From Shimazuella alba (GTDB lineage Bacteria; Bacillota; Bacilli; Thermoactinomycetales; Thermoactinomycetaceae): a stretch of 64,000 nucleotides of DNA. Numbering within the stretch: position 1 is the stretch's first letter; each line of letters opens with the position of its first letter. A program made the position numbers and the translations under genes. Below the pieces are notes generated by a model. That model was not told the DNA's origin. It was given only the letters and a program-made list of their open reading frames with translations, and ran no database searches. Positions 57,237 through 64,000 of this stretch are shown here, one piece after another. Where the stretch lies: assembly GCF_009831235.1 (NCBI RefSeq), contig NZ_WUUL01000006.1:214160-278159 (forward strand), written 5' to 3'.

Positions 57237-59621
57237 TTGAAGAGGTTTCACTTCTTCCCCTTTTTAATTCCAGAAGGGGTTACGTATGAAATTCAGACAC
57301 TTATCGGTGGTTCCCCAGACTACGTTCGAACTCAAAAATCACTGAATAACTATATTGAATATATGAAATTCAAATGGTACCGTCGCTTCCCCTTTCGTAT
57401 GATTGAACCGTGGATTTCATGGGAAATTTACGCAAATGATACACGGACAAGGTACTTTTTTTGGGCTCCTAATAAACAATGGGGCAATGAGTTTTGGAAT
57501 CGTCTTTATACCATGAGTCCGGAACTTAACTTTATATTGGAAGAAACACCAAAAATGGACTTTTCACAACCTCACGCAGGTATGAAACTAAGTTTAGAAC
57601 GGGACTTTGCTGTACCTATGCGCGTGTATGATAAAAATAATATTGATACTCAATCTGCCTTACTTGAATTTCTCAGTAATGTTGATGAAGGTGAACAAGT
57701 AGGATTACAGTTTTTAATGCGGCCTATTTTTCATTATCAAACAGCATCAGCATTTCAACGAGCTATTCGAGATGTATATCGGGATAAGACTGCCACAAAA
57801 AGAGAAAACGATTTATATATAAAAGCAATCAAGGAAAAAAGTAGCCAGTTGCAGGCTGAAGTTTCTGTTCGGATCGTTGCAACAGCACAAACGTACGAAC
57901 GGGCATTTGAACTAACAGAGCAAACTGCAAAAACACTCAGCTATATGAATTCCAAAGAGTTGAATCGTTTTGAAACACGAGAGTGGTGGCAGATCTTCCG
58001 GCCAATGTTCCGCTATGAATGGAACAAACGTATTTTTTCTTTCCGAAAACCAGAAAATCGAATTATATTAGGGACTCCAGAGCTTGCTGGTTTAATGCGG
58101 GTACCCACTATAGCAGGGACCACCAAATTCATTAAGCTAAAAGGGAAAAGGATTCTTATGCCAATTGAAGTGAGAAACTTGGCAAATCATCCAGAACCTA
58201 CTCTGTTAGTCGGACATAATAACCGAAATATTAATTCACCACCTGTTTATTTACCTGTGGATGATTTAAAAAATCATATATCGATTCTAGGTGGACCTAA
58301 AACAGGGAAAAGTAATCTCATTCTTAATTTAATGTCTGATTTTCTTAAAATGAAAACAGAAGAGAACAAATATGGCTTGACTCTCATTGACACTCAAGGT
58401 ACGCTTTCCGATCAATTATTGGAGCAAATCCCACCAAAGTGGCACCATTTGGTCAAAGTTGTCCGCTTTCGCTCTGGTGGTCCTTTTAATTTATATGACA
58501 TGGATTTTCCAGCTGGCGAAAGCCGCAAGGCAAACTTAATATCGGAAATTATCAAACGGGTTACAGGTAGTTGGAACCCAATGATGCAAGAAACGTTTCT
58601 CGTAGCCAGTCTCGCCTTGATGAAAGTAAAAATGGCAAGATTAGATAATTTACTTAAATTAATCGAAGATGAAGAATTCATCAAAAGAATCATTTCATTA
58701 TTAGATGAAAATGATCCAGAACAAGCAACACTTATCCGCAGTTTAATGAGAAACCTACGAGATATTAAACGAATTGACTGGCGAAAAGAATTTGTCTTAA
58801 GTTCTACTATGGCAAGATTTAGAGGGATGCTACTCTCATATGCAGGGAAAATGGTTAATCAAGATACCAACTGTATCAAATGGCGACAAGCACTTGATGA
58901 AGGTCATATTGTTATTTTAGATACTTCTGCTTGTCCTTCTTATGAACGAACTTTTTTCGGAACAGCCTGCTATGTTTTATTTCGTCAGGCGATGGTTACA
59001 CGTTCAAGTGATTTCTCAGCTGGTAAATACATGCCAATGCATCCTCTGATTGTGGATGATGCTAGTCTCTATATGAATACAGCTTTGGACAACATTGAAT
59101 TTACCCTTAATGAAGCCAGAAAATATAATGTACCGTATATCCTTGCAAATTCAGGAATTAAAGCACACTTGAATGATGAATCTGTCGAAACACTCTTCCG
59201 AAATTTTGGTACGATATTTGCTTTCCAACAGGGGAGTCCAAGCGATGCCAACATAGCTGCAGAAAACATGTTACTATATGGCCTTACTCCTCGCGATTTT
59301 AATTTGGTAGAACAACACATTGCTTACTTACAAATGACCATAAACAATGAAAAAATGAAAACTTTCAGCATAATGACTCGACCACAACCAAATCCTGTCC
59401 ATGATACACCTGCTGATCAACTTGCATTAAACTTTTTAAACCAAGCAAAAGAGACCGAAAAAGAAACAGCCGCAATTAATTTAAAACGGCAAAAGAAAAA
59501 TTGGGCGGACGTAGAAAATAAAGTAGCTATGCTCTCAAGAAAATTAGAGAGAATAGAAGCTACACAAATGGAAGAAGGCAGCGATGAAGATGATTTTATT
59601 GACATTTTTTATGAAGATTAA
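57237..59621 (+). CDS. VirB4/TraG-like ATPase, first of a tandem pair, with altered catalytic motifs
   Basis: A 794-residue protein of the conjugation/HerA-type ATPase superfamily. The N-terminal 330 residues (FPFLIPEGVTYEIQTLIGG, WYRRFPFRMIEPWISWEIYA) are a specific domain shared with the next gene. The ATPase domain has Walker A LGGPKTGKSNLIL (about 352-359), DTQGTLSD, Walker B HPLIVDDASLY (about 602-608) and PYILANSGIKAH. The usual Asp-Glu of Walker B is Asp-Asp, and the Gln-sensor TQ is NS, so hydrolysis may be weak. The tail (710-794) is charged and coiled-coil-like. It starts with TTG behind GGAAAGGAG. Probably acts with the paralogue 25 bases downstream. Confidence 0.75.
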   Translation: MKRFHFFPFLIPEGVTYEIQTLIGGSPDYVRTQKSLNNYIEYMKFKWYRRFPFRMIEPWISWEIYANDTRTRYFFWAPNKQWGNEFWNRLYTMSPELNFILEETPKMDFSQPHAGMKLSLERDFAVPMRVYDKNNIDTQSALLEFLSNVDEGEQVGLQFLMRPIFHYQTASAFQRAIRDVYRDKTATKRENDLYIKAIKEKSSQLQAEVSVRIVATAQTYERAFELTEQTAKTLSYMNSKELNRFETREWWQIFRPMFRYEWNKRIFSFRKPENRIILGTPELAGLMRVPTIAGTTKFIKLKGKRILMPIEVRNLANHPEPTLLVGHNNRNINSPPVYLPVDDLKNHISILGGPKTGKSNLILNLMSDFLKMKTEENKYGLTLIDTQGTLSDQLLEQIPPKWHHLVKVVRFRSGGPFNLYDMDFPAGESRKANLISEIIKRVTGSWNPMMQETFLVASLALMKVKMARLDNLLKLIEDEEFIKRIISLLDENDPEQATLIRSLMRNLRDIKRIDWRKEFVLSSTMARFRGMLLSYAGKMVNQDTNCIKWRQALDEGHIVILDTSACPSYERTFFGTACYVLFRQAMVTRSSDFSAGKYMPMHPLIVDDASLYMNTALDNIEFTLNEARKYNVPYILANSGIKAHLNDESVETLFRNFGTIFAFQQGSPSDANIAAENMLLYGLTPRDFNLVEQHIAYLQMTINNEKMKTFSIMTRPQPNPVHDTPADQLALNFLNQAKETEKETAAINLKRQKKNWADVENKVAMLSRKLERIEATQMEEGSDEDDFIDIFYED

Positions 59622-59645
59622 AAACTAAGAAAGGAGAAATAGGTA

Positions 59646-61964
59646 TTGAAAAGATATCACTTTCTACCTCATTTGATCCCGAAAGGGGTAACGTATGAGT
59701 TAAACACTCTTGTTACAAGTGTACCAAACTATCATCAAACTGCTGTTGCTTGGCAAAACATTATTGAATTTTTACAGCGAAAATGGTTTCGTCGATTTCC
59801 ATTTGCCCTACATGAACCATGGGTATCATGGGAAGCATTTGCAACTGGAACTCGCACCCGTTTTTTCTACTGGGCTCCAGATGAAACGATTGGGCAGCAT
59901 ACATTAGACCGAATTTCACTTGAGCATTTTGAATTCAATTATGAACATGCAGCTGATCCCTATCAACTTGATTTTTCCAGACCTCATTATGGGATGAAGT
60001 TGTTTTTAGAACGTGATTTTACTGTTCCTATACAAATTCACCACTCAAACGTTGATAGTCTTGCACAATTGGTTGAACACATGAGTAACATCGCACCGGG
60101 GCAGGAATTGTTAGTTCAATACTTAATCAGACCTGTCTATGATAGACAAATGTTACCCAAATTCCGTAAGGTATTAAACAAATTAAAACATGACAAATCT
60201 TCTGATACTGGTATGTATATGCAAGCAATTGAAGAGAAAATGGAACAACCAAAAGCAGAACTAGCTATTAAAATATTAGGCTTTGGCAATACAATGGAAG
60301 AAGCAAAAAGTATAACTGAACATGCCTATCGCTCTCTTGGATATTTAAACTCTGGTGAATTAAATCGGTTTCACTCAAGAGAATGGTGGAGAATTATCCA
60401 TCCCTGGTTTCGACATGAGATAAAAAATCGGATTTTTCCATTCAGAAGGCCGCAAAATGCTGTTATTTTGGGTACCTCAGAAATGGCTGGGATGGCTAGA
60501 TGGCCCACTTCATCAGGATCTAGTAAGTTAATTCGGGTCAAAATGCAATATCCGCCTGCACCAATTGCCGTGAGAAAGATTGCAAAAGAACCGAATACGA
60601 TCTTTGTAGGAAATGGTCTTCGTTTTACTGCTCGATTTCCAATCTATTTCAGGCATGAGAACTTAGATGATCACATTGCTGTAATGGGTGGTGCTAGATC
60701 TGGGAAAAGCAGCTTTATTCTTAATCTTATTGATGATTTGATCAAAATTCGAACAGATGAAAATAAGATTGGTTTTACTCTAGTGGATACAAAAGGCACA
60801 CTGGCCAATGATGTTCTTGCGCGTATCCCACCTGAAATGCATGATAAAGTAACCGTAGTTCGTGCAAGAGAAGGTAATTTCCCTTTCAATCCTTTTGACG
60901 TAGATTACTCCATCACTCAACGTGGCGGGCAAGTTGTGGAAATGTTAGCCCGTGCAGATTCGAGTGATTGGAAACCAGCTGTAACAGAAACATTACTGCT
61001 CATTGGACATTCATTGGACCGTTTGGGAATTGCCAGTTTGCGCAATATCCAGCGTATCATTGAAGAACCAGAGTTTTGTAACTGGGTTATTGACCAACTC
61101 GATGAATCACAGCCTGCAGTTGCTACTTTAAAAAGATCACTACAAAAATATGTACAAAAAGATTCCAATAAAATCAGTTGGCCTCGTGAGTTTGTGGAAA
61201 GCTTTAGTACTGCACGTTTACGTAATATTAATACCTCTGGAGTTAGTGGGATGTTAAATTCCTACACAAGTGGAGTCAAATGGGTGAAATCTTGGGAAGA
61301 AGGTCATATTGTTATTTTTGACTTATCAGGAATGTCTCCTGGAGATCAACGCTTGATCGCATCCTGTATTATCTGTCACTTTGAACTTGGAATGGTTTCA
61401 CGAGGAAAAAAGACAGCGGATGGAAACTATGCTAGACACCCTTTGATCATTGATGAAGGTTCTACATTTATTGATCTATTTGGAAATTTAAAAACAATGG
61501 CAGATATGCATCGAGAATTTAATATTCCATTGATTCTATCTACACAAGGTTTGAAAGATCACATTCCTCCAAGTTTCGTAGAGTCTTTCTTTCGAAACTT
61601 TGGAACACATGCAGTTTTTCAATTGGGTAGTAGAAAAGACGCTCAAACGGTTCAAGCTAATCTTCGTTCTGAGAGCTTTTCTCTTACAGAGTATGATTAC
61701 TACGAAATCAGCCCAAGACATTGTTACATGCAGCATGCAGCACTGAGATCAGAGGTCTTTATCTTGCAACCAAAGGAAATCATTCCTCCTAAATTTCAAG
61801 GATTAGCAGAAAAAATAGTAAATAAGTCCCGTATACGGGCGTTTGAAGCAGAAGAAGAAAGAAAATCAGGAATCAAACTTGGTCTAAAATCAATTGAAAA
61901 AGAAAAGCAAGAAGATCCTATTGATAAACTTATAGCTGAATTATATGAAAACGACGTTTCCTAA
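59646..61964 (+). CDS. VirB4/TraG-like ATPase, second of the tandem pair, with intact motifs
   Basis: A 772-residue paralogue of the preceding protein (both begin KR(F/Y)HF, ILIPxGVTYE, and share WxRRFPF and PW(I/V)SWE). It has Walker A MGGARSGKSSFIL (about 348-355), VDTKGTLAND, Walker B HPLIIDEGSTFID (about 598-606, Asp-Glu kept) and LILSTQGLKDHIP (sensor Gln kept). It is therefore the likely active motor, with the first protein as partner. TTG start. No membrane helix is evident, so it should be recruited to a membrane partner; the next gene encodes a candidate. No relaxase, coupling protein or other type IV secretion gene is in the window. Confidence 0.75.
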   Translation: MKRYHFLPHLIPKGVTYELNTLVTSVPNYHQTAVAWQNIIEFLQRKWFRRFPFALHEPWVSWEAFATGTRTRFFYWAPDETIGQHTLDRISLEHFEFNYEHAADPYQLDFSRPHYGMKLFLERDFTVPIQIHHSNVDSLAQLVEHMSNIAPGQELLVQYLIRPVYDRQMLPKFRKVLNKLKHDKSSDTGMYMQAIEEKMEQPKAELAIKILGFGNTMEEAKSITEHAYRSLGYLNSGELNRFHSREWWRIIHPWFRHEIKNRIFPFRRPQNAVILGTSEMAGMARWPTSSGSSKLIRVKMQYPPAPIAVRKIAKEPNTIFVGNGLRFTARFPIYFRHENLDDHIAVMGGARSGKSSFILNLIDDLIKIRTDENKIGFTLVDTKGTLANDVLARIPPEMHDKVTVVRAREGNFPFNPFDVDYSITQRGGQVVEMLARADSSDWKPAVTETLLLIGHSLDRLGIASLRNIQRIIEEPEFCNWVIDQLDESQPAVATLKRSLQKYVQKDSNKISWPREFVESFSTARLRNINTSGVSGMLNSYTSGVKWVKSWEEGHIVIFDLSGMSPGDQRLIASCIICHFELGMVSRGKKTADGNYARHPLIIDEGSTFIDLFGNLKTMADMHREFNIPLILSTQGLKDHIPPSFVESFFRNFGTHAVFQLGSRKDAQTVQANLRSESFSLTEYDYYEISPRHCYMQHAALRSEVFILQPKEIIPPKFQGLAEKIVNKSRIRAFEAEEERKSGIKLGLKSIEKEKQEDPIDKLIAELYENDVS

Positions 61965-62154
61965 TATTGGATAACCAAAAATTACTATTTATGAATCTAT
62001 GTAGCAAACTTTTGTAGATAACGTTATAAAATATACGCTTTCTGCTGTATAATAGGTCACTTTCACTGTTGCTAAAAATTTTAATTTTGTATATTCCTCT
62101 TCCATCCCCTTATAGTATGATGTTTGTAACTTACTAGTGAGGGGAGGAAGACTA

Positions 62155-63222
62155 TTGTCAAAGTTAACCAATTTCTTTAAGGAAAAGTTACCAAGCAACA
62201 AATTAATAAGGTGGCTAGAACTGACTTCCATTGGTGTTATTTGTACATTCGGTGGTTTTTTCGTATATCAGTATACACAAACCTTTGCCGAATCAACTCC
62301 TTTTAAACAAAATCAAAGTAAAGAACCGCGTGTTGTGGTAAGCACAGTCGTATCCAACGACGCAAATAAACAAATCATGGAAAATCTTCCATCGAAAAGC
62401 GTCGAAATTACTTTGAAAGTAAAGCCCATCCCATACCAAAATACAGATCAAACAGCACAACAACCAAACACGGGAAATAGCTCCTCACTAATCGGTAGCA
62501 GTGATACAGTTGAAAAGCCTGATGCAACCAGTACGACACCAGAATCCACTACACCTGCCAATCCTACAGAGGTAACAGGTAATTCTGACCAGATAGCAGT
62601 AGCAGAGGCTATCGAAAATCTTGAGGTGAATGGACAAAACCAAGAACAAAATGTAAACAATCAAAAACCAAAACCTGCATCTAAAACAAAGCCCACACCA
62701 ATAACCGTAACAACAAAGCCTACGATACCAGTAACGAAACCGACAAAACCGGTAACAAAACCTTCAAAACCAGTTACCAAACCTACGAAACCGGTAACAA
62801 AACCTACGAAACCAGTTACCAAACCAACAACACCGAAACCTACGAAGCCAGTTACCAAACCAGTTACAAAGCCAACAACACCAAAGCCTACGAAACCAGT
62901 TACCAAACCAACAACACCAAAACCGAAACCTTCAAAACCAAAAGCTCCATATCCTGTAACCAAATCTTTCCCTGGAACAAAATACTTTAAATCTGGAGCG
63001 AAGAACAAATATGTAACCCAGCTCGGTTATATGCTTGTAACAGCTGGCTATGGTAAATACTATAAAGTTGGTCCAAGTCCAGAATGGTCATCTGCAGACT
63101 TAAAAAACTGTCAAGCTTTCCAACGGGCTCAAGGTTGGACTGGCAGCGATGCCGATGGATATCCAGGACCTGAAACTTGGAAACGACTGGTCAATATTTA
63201 CTACAAAAAATACAGTTCTTAA
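62155..63222 (+). CDS. Membrane-anchored protein with (PVTKPT)n stalk and peptidoglycan-binding domain
   Basis: A 355-residue protein: short basic cytosolic end, one membrane helix (LTSIGVICTFGGFFVYQYTQ, about residues 27-47), a Ser/Thr/Asn-rich region, a stalk of repeated TKPxKPV units (about 180-265) and a C-terminal domain with PGTKYFKSGAKNKYVTQLGY, ADLKNCQAFQRAQGW and DADGYPGPETWKRL. That domain is the peptidoglycan-binding type frequent in actinomycetes and Thermoactinomycetaceae. TTG 62155 behind GGGGAGG is chosen over GTG 62137. The protein should bridge membrane and cell wall. It lies 190 bases after the ATPase pair on the same strand and is possibly part of the same system. Confidence 0.78.
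   Translation: MSKLTNFFKEKLPSNKLIRWLELTSIGVICTFGGFFVYQYTQTFAESTPFKQNQSKEPRVVVSTVVSNDANKQIMENLPSKSVEITLKVKPIPYQNTDQTAQQPNTGNSSSLIGSSDTVEKPDATSTTPESTTPANPTEVTGNSDQIAVAEAIENLEVNGQNQEQNVNNQKPKPASKTKPTPITVTTKPTIPVTKPTKPVTKPSKPVTKPTKPVTKPTKPVTKPTTPKPTKPVTKPVTKPTTPKPTKPVTKPTTPKPKPSKPKAPYPVTKSFPGTKYFKSGAKNKYVTQLGYMLVTAGYGKYYKVGPSPEWSSADLKNCQAFQRAQGWTGSDADGYPGPETWKRLVNIYYKKYSS
62700..62950 (+). repeat. Tandem coding repeat (Thr-Lys-Pro / Pro-Val units)
   Basis: Units such as ccagttaccaaacctacgaa recur about a dozen times with small changes, encoding PVTKPTK, with PTTPKPTK variants in the second half. Near-identical units imply recent slippage or unequal crossing-over, so stalk length probably differs between strains. 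Confidence 0.9.
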
Positions 63223-63226
63223 ATCA

Positions 63227-63254
63227 AAACCACCCGTGTTAACGGGTGGTTTGT
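63227..63254 (+). terminator. Terminator of the peptidoglycan-binding-protein gene
   Basis: AACCACCCGTGTTAACGGGTGGTT forms a 10-bp stem with a GTTA-type loop, followed by TTG-T. It lies 5 bases after the stop codon. Confidence 0.85.
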
Positions 63255-63280
63255 TCTGCAGCTGCAAGCCTTTATTACTG

Positions 63281-63884
63281 ACCAGCCCCTGAAGGGGCTC
63301 TGAATGGTTCGCCAACTGCACTACTCTTACTCGCTAGACCTCAAAGGTCTACTGTTATCTTTTTCTTTTTGCATCCCGGATTTCTTCTCCTGTAAAGGGA
63401 TCTATATATTCCATGATGCTTAATTGTTCTGTGACTATATCTTCTTGTATTTGTTTTTTTATATACTCTTCAATCGCTTTTTTATTTCTTCCAACCGTAT
63501 CGACATAAAATCCTTTACACCAAAATTTTCGATTCCCATATCTATACTTCAAGTTCGCATGTCGATCAAATATCATTAAACTACTTTTCCCTTTTAGATA
63601 CCCTACAAATGAGGATACACTTAGTTTTGGAGGAATACTTACCAGCATGTGGATATGATCTTTACATGTTGAAGCTTCTATGATTTCTACTCCTTTTCTT
63701 TCACATAATTGTCTTAAAATTACTCCTATATCCTTTTTGATTTTTCTATATATCTTGTCTTCTATATTTTGGAGTAAAGACTATGTGATACTTACAATTC
63801 CATCTTGTATGTGCTAAACTATTCCTGTCTGATGACATAGAAAATCCCTCCTAATTCAGAAGTACTGGTTGGCGAACCATGTAC
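63281..63884 (-). mobile_element. IS200/IS605-family insertion sequence (transposase-only type)
   Basis: A single tnpA-type gene is flanked by structured ends: a CAGCCCCTGAAGGGGCTCTG hairpin at 63,283-63,302, and the 12-bp inverted pair TGGTTCGCCAAC (63,305-63,316) and GTTGGCGAACCA (63,868-63,879). Exact cleavage points cannot be set from the sequence. No tnpB is present. Confidence 0.75.
63355..63838 (-). pseudogene. tnpA: Frameshifted IS200-type transposase TnpA
   Basis: The minus strand from ATG 63838 encodes SSDRNSLAHTRWNCKYHIVF and TPKYRRQ, then hits a stop after a length error at about 63,750. The next frame continues IYRKIKKDIGVILRQLCERK, CKDHIHMLVSIPPKLSVSSF (HUH motif His-x-His), FWCKGFYVDTVGRNKKAIEE (catalytic Tyr) and EYIDPFTGEEIRD. 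Both halves match the usual 150-residue IS200 transposase, so only a 1-2 base change inactivates it. It may still move if an active copy exists elsewhere. Confidence 0.9.
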
Positions 63885-63931
63885 ATTCTAACATTGTGAA
63901 GGGATTTTTTTCATCACTTGAAGCTTTTCTG

Positions 63932-64000
63932 TACCACACGCATAGCGTGTGGTATTCTTCTTTCAAAAGAAAACACTACTTTCCATTATGGAAAGTAGTG
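63932..64000. repeat. Two strong hairpins at the window end
   Basis: ACCACACGC-ATA-GCGTGTGGT (63,932-63,954) and CACTACTTTCC-ATTAT-GGAAAGTAGTG (63,974-64,000) are perfect inverted repeats 19 bases apart. They may belong to the IS right end, to a terminator of a gene to the right, or to a further repeat cut by the window edge. Confidence 0.6.

Noticed and set aside
57237..61964. Integrative conjugative element core
   Set aside because: No relaxase, integrase, coupling protein or other type IV secretion gene is present around the two ATPases.
62700..62950. CRISPR-like regular repetition
   Set aside because: Units are contiguous, variable and in frame within a clear gene; there are no unique spacers and no cas genes.
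62661..63008. Long Gly/Val/Thr-Phe repetitive open frame on the minus strand
   Set aside because: It is the mirror of the repeated Thr-Lys-Pro stalk coding sequence; no Shine-Dalgarno and no family resemblance.

Overview
The window looks like chromosomal DNA of a low-GC, endospore-forming Firmicute. Supporting evidence: prkA and yhbH, spore-surface glycosylation genes of the CgeB/CgeD type, Bacillales-type Shine-Dalgarno sites, and many TTG/GTG starts. The C-terminal peptidoglycan-binding domain near 63 kb is a type I associate with actinomycetes and Thermoactinomycetaceae, so a Thermoactinomycetaceae member is my best guess (inference).

Layout. About 1-43.7 kb is accessory DNA made of small self-contained modules: an MFS pump under a twin-palindrome operator (0.1-1.5 kb); a fructoselysine operon frlA-frlB-frlD-frlR with promoter, operator and cre site (2.0-6.2 kb); a membrane protein plus debris (6.2-7.9 kb); an alpha/beta hydrolase, an ABC-2 exporter and a two-component system (7.9-12.9 kb); AraC regulator, MFS pump and FAD monooxygenase (13.6-17.0 kb); a two-component system, FAD oxidoreductase, paralogous MFS pump and membrane-fused multicopper oxidase (17.5-24.5 kb); an M28 peptidase with its own two-component system (25.5-29.2 kb); a spore-surface/pseudaminic-acid cluster (29.7-39.8 kb); and HxlR, metallo-beta-lactamase-fold protein and EamA exporter (41.0-43.2 kb).

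The most unusual observation is what separates these modules. Decayed copies of the 3' end of yhbH with its terminator hairpin, all in the orientation of the real gene at 43.7 kb, recur near 1.65, 7.75, 13.35, 17.05, 24.7, 25.3 and 40.6 kb. The nearest copy shares a perfect 101-bp block with functional yhbH. This suggests repeated module insertion at the end of yhbH, with the displaced gene ends left behind. No integrase is visible in the window.

From 43.7 to 56.6 kb the content is mostly core: yhbH-prkA, trmL, an MFS protein, an amidase-domain protein, a cytochrome P450, queG, rnhA, tRNA-Pro and tRNA-Leu, an MscS channel, a small nucleotide kinase and a ZosA-like P-type ATPase with a Fur-family box.

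The last 7 kb holds a second item of interest: two tandem paralogous VirB4/TraG-like ATPases, the first with altered catalytic motifs, followed by a membrane-anchored protein with a Pro/Thr/Lys repeat stalk and a peptidoglycan-binding domain. All three start with TTG and may form an undescribed envelope-associated machine. A frameshifted IS200/IS605 element closes the window.

All identifications rest on reading the sequence and recalling protein families. No database search or alignment program was run.
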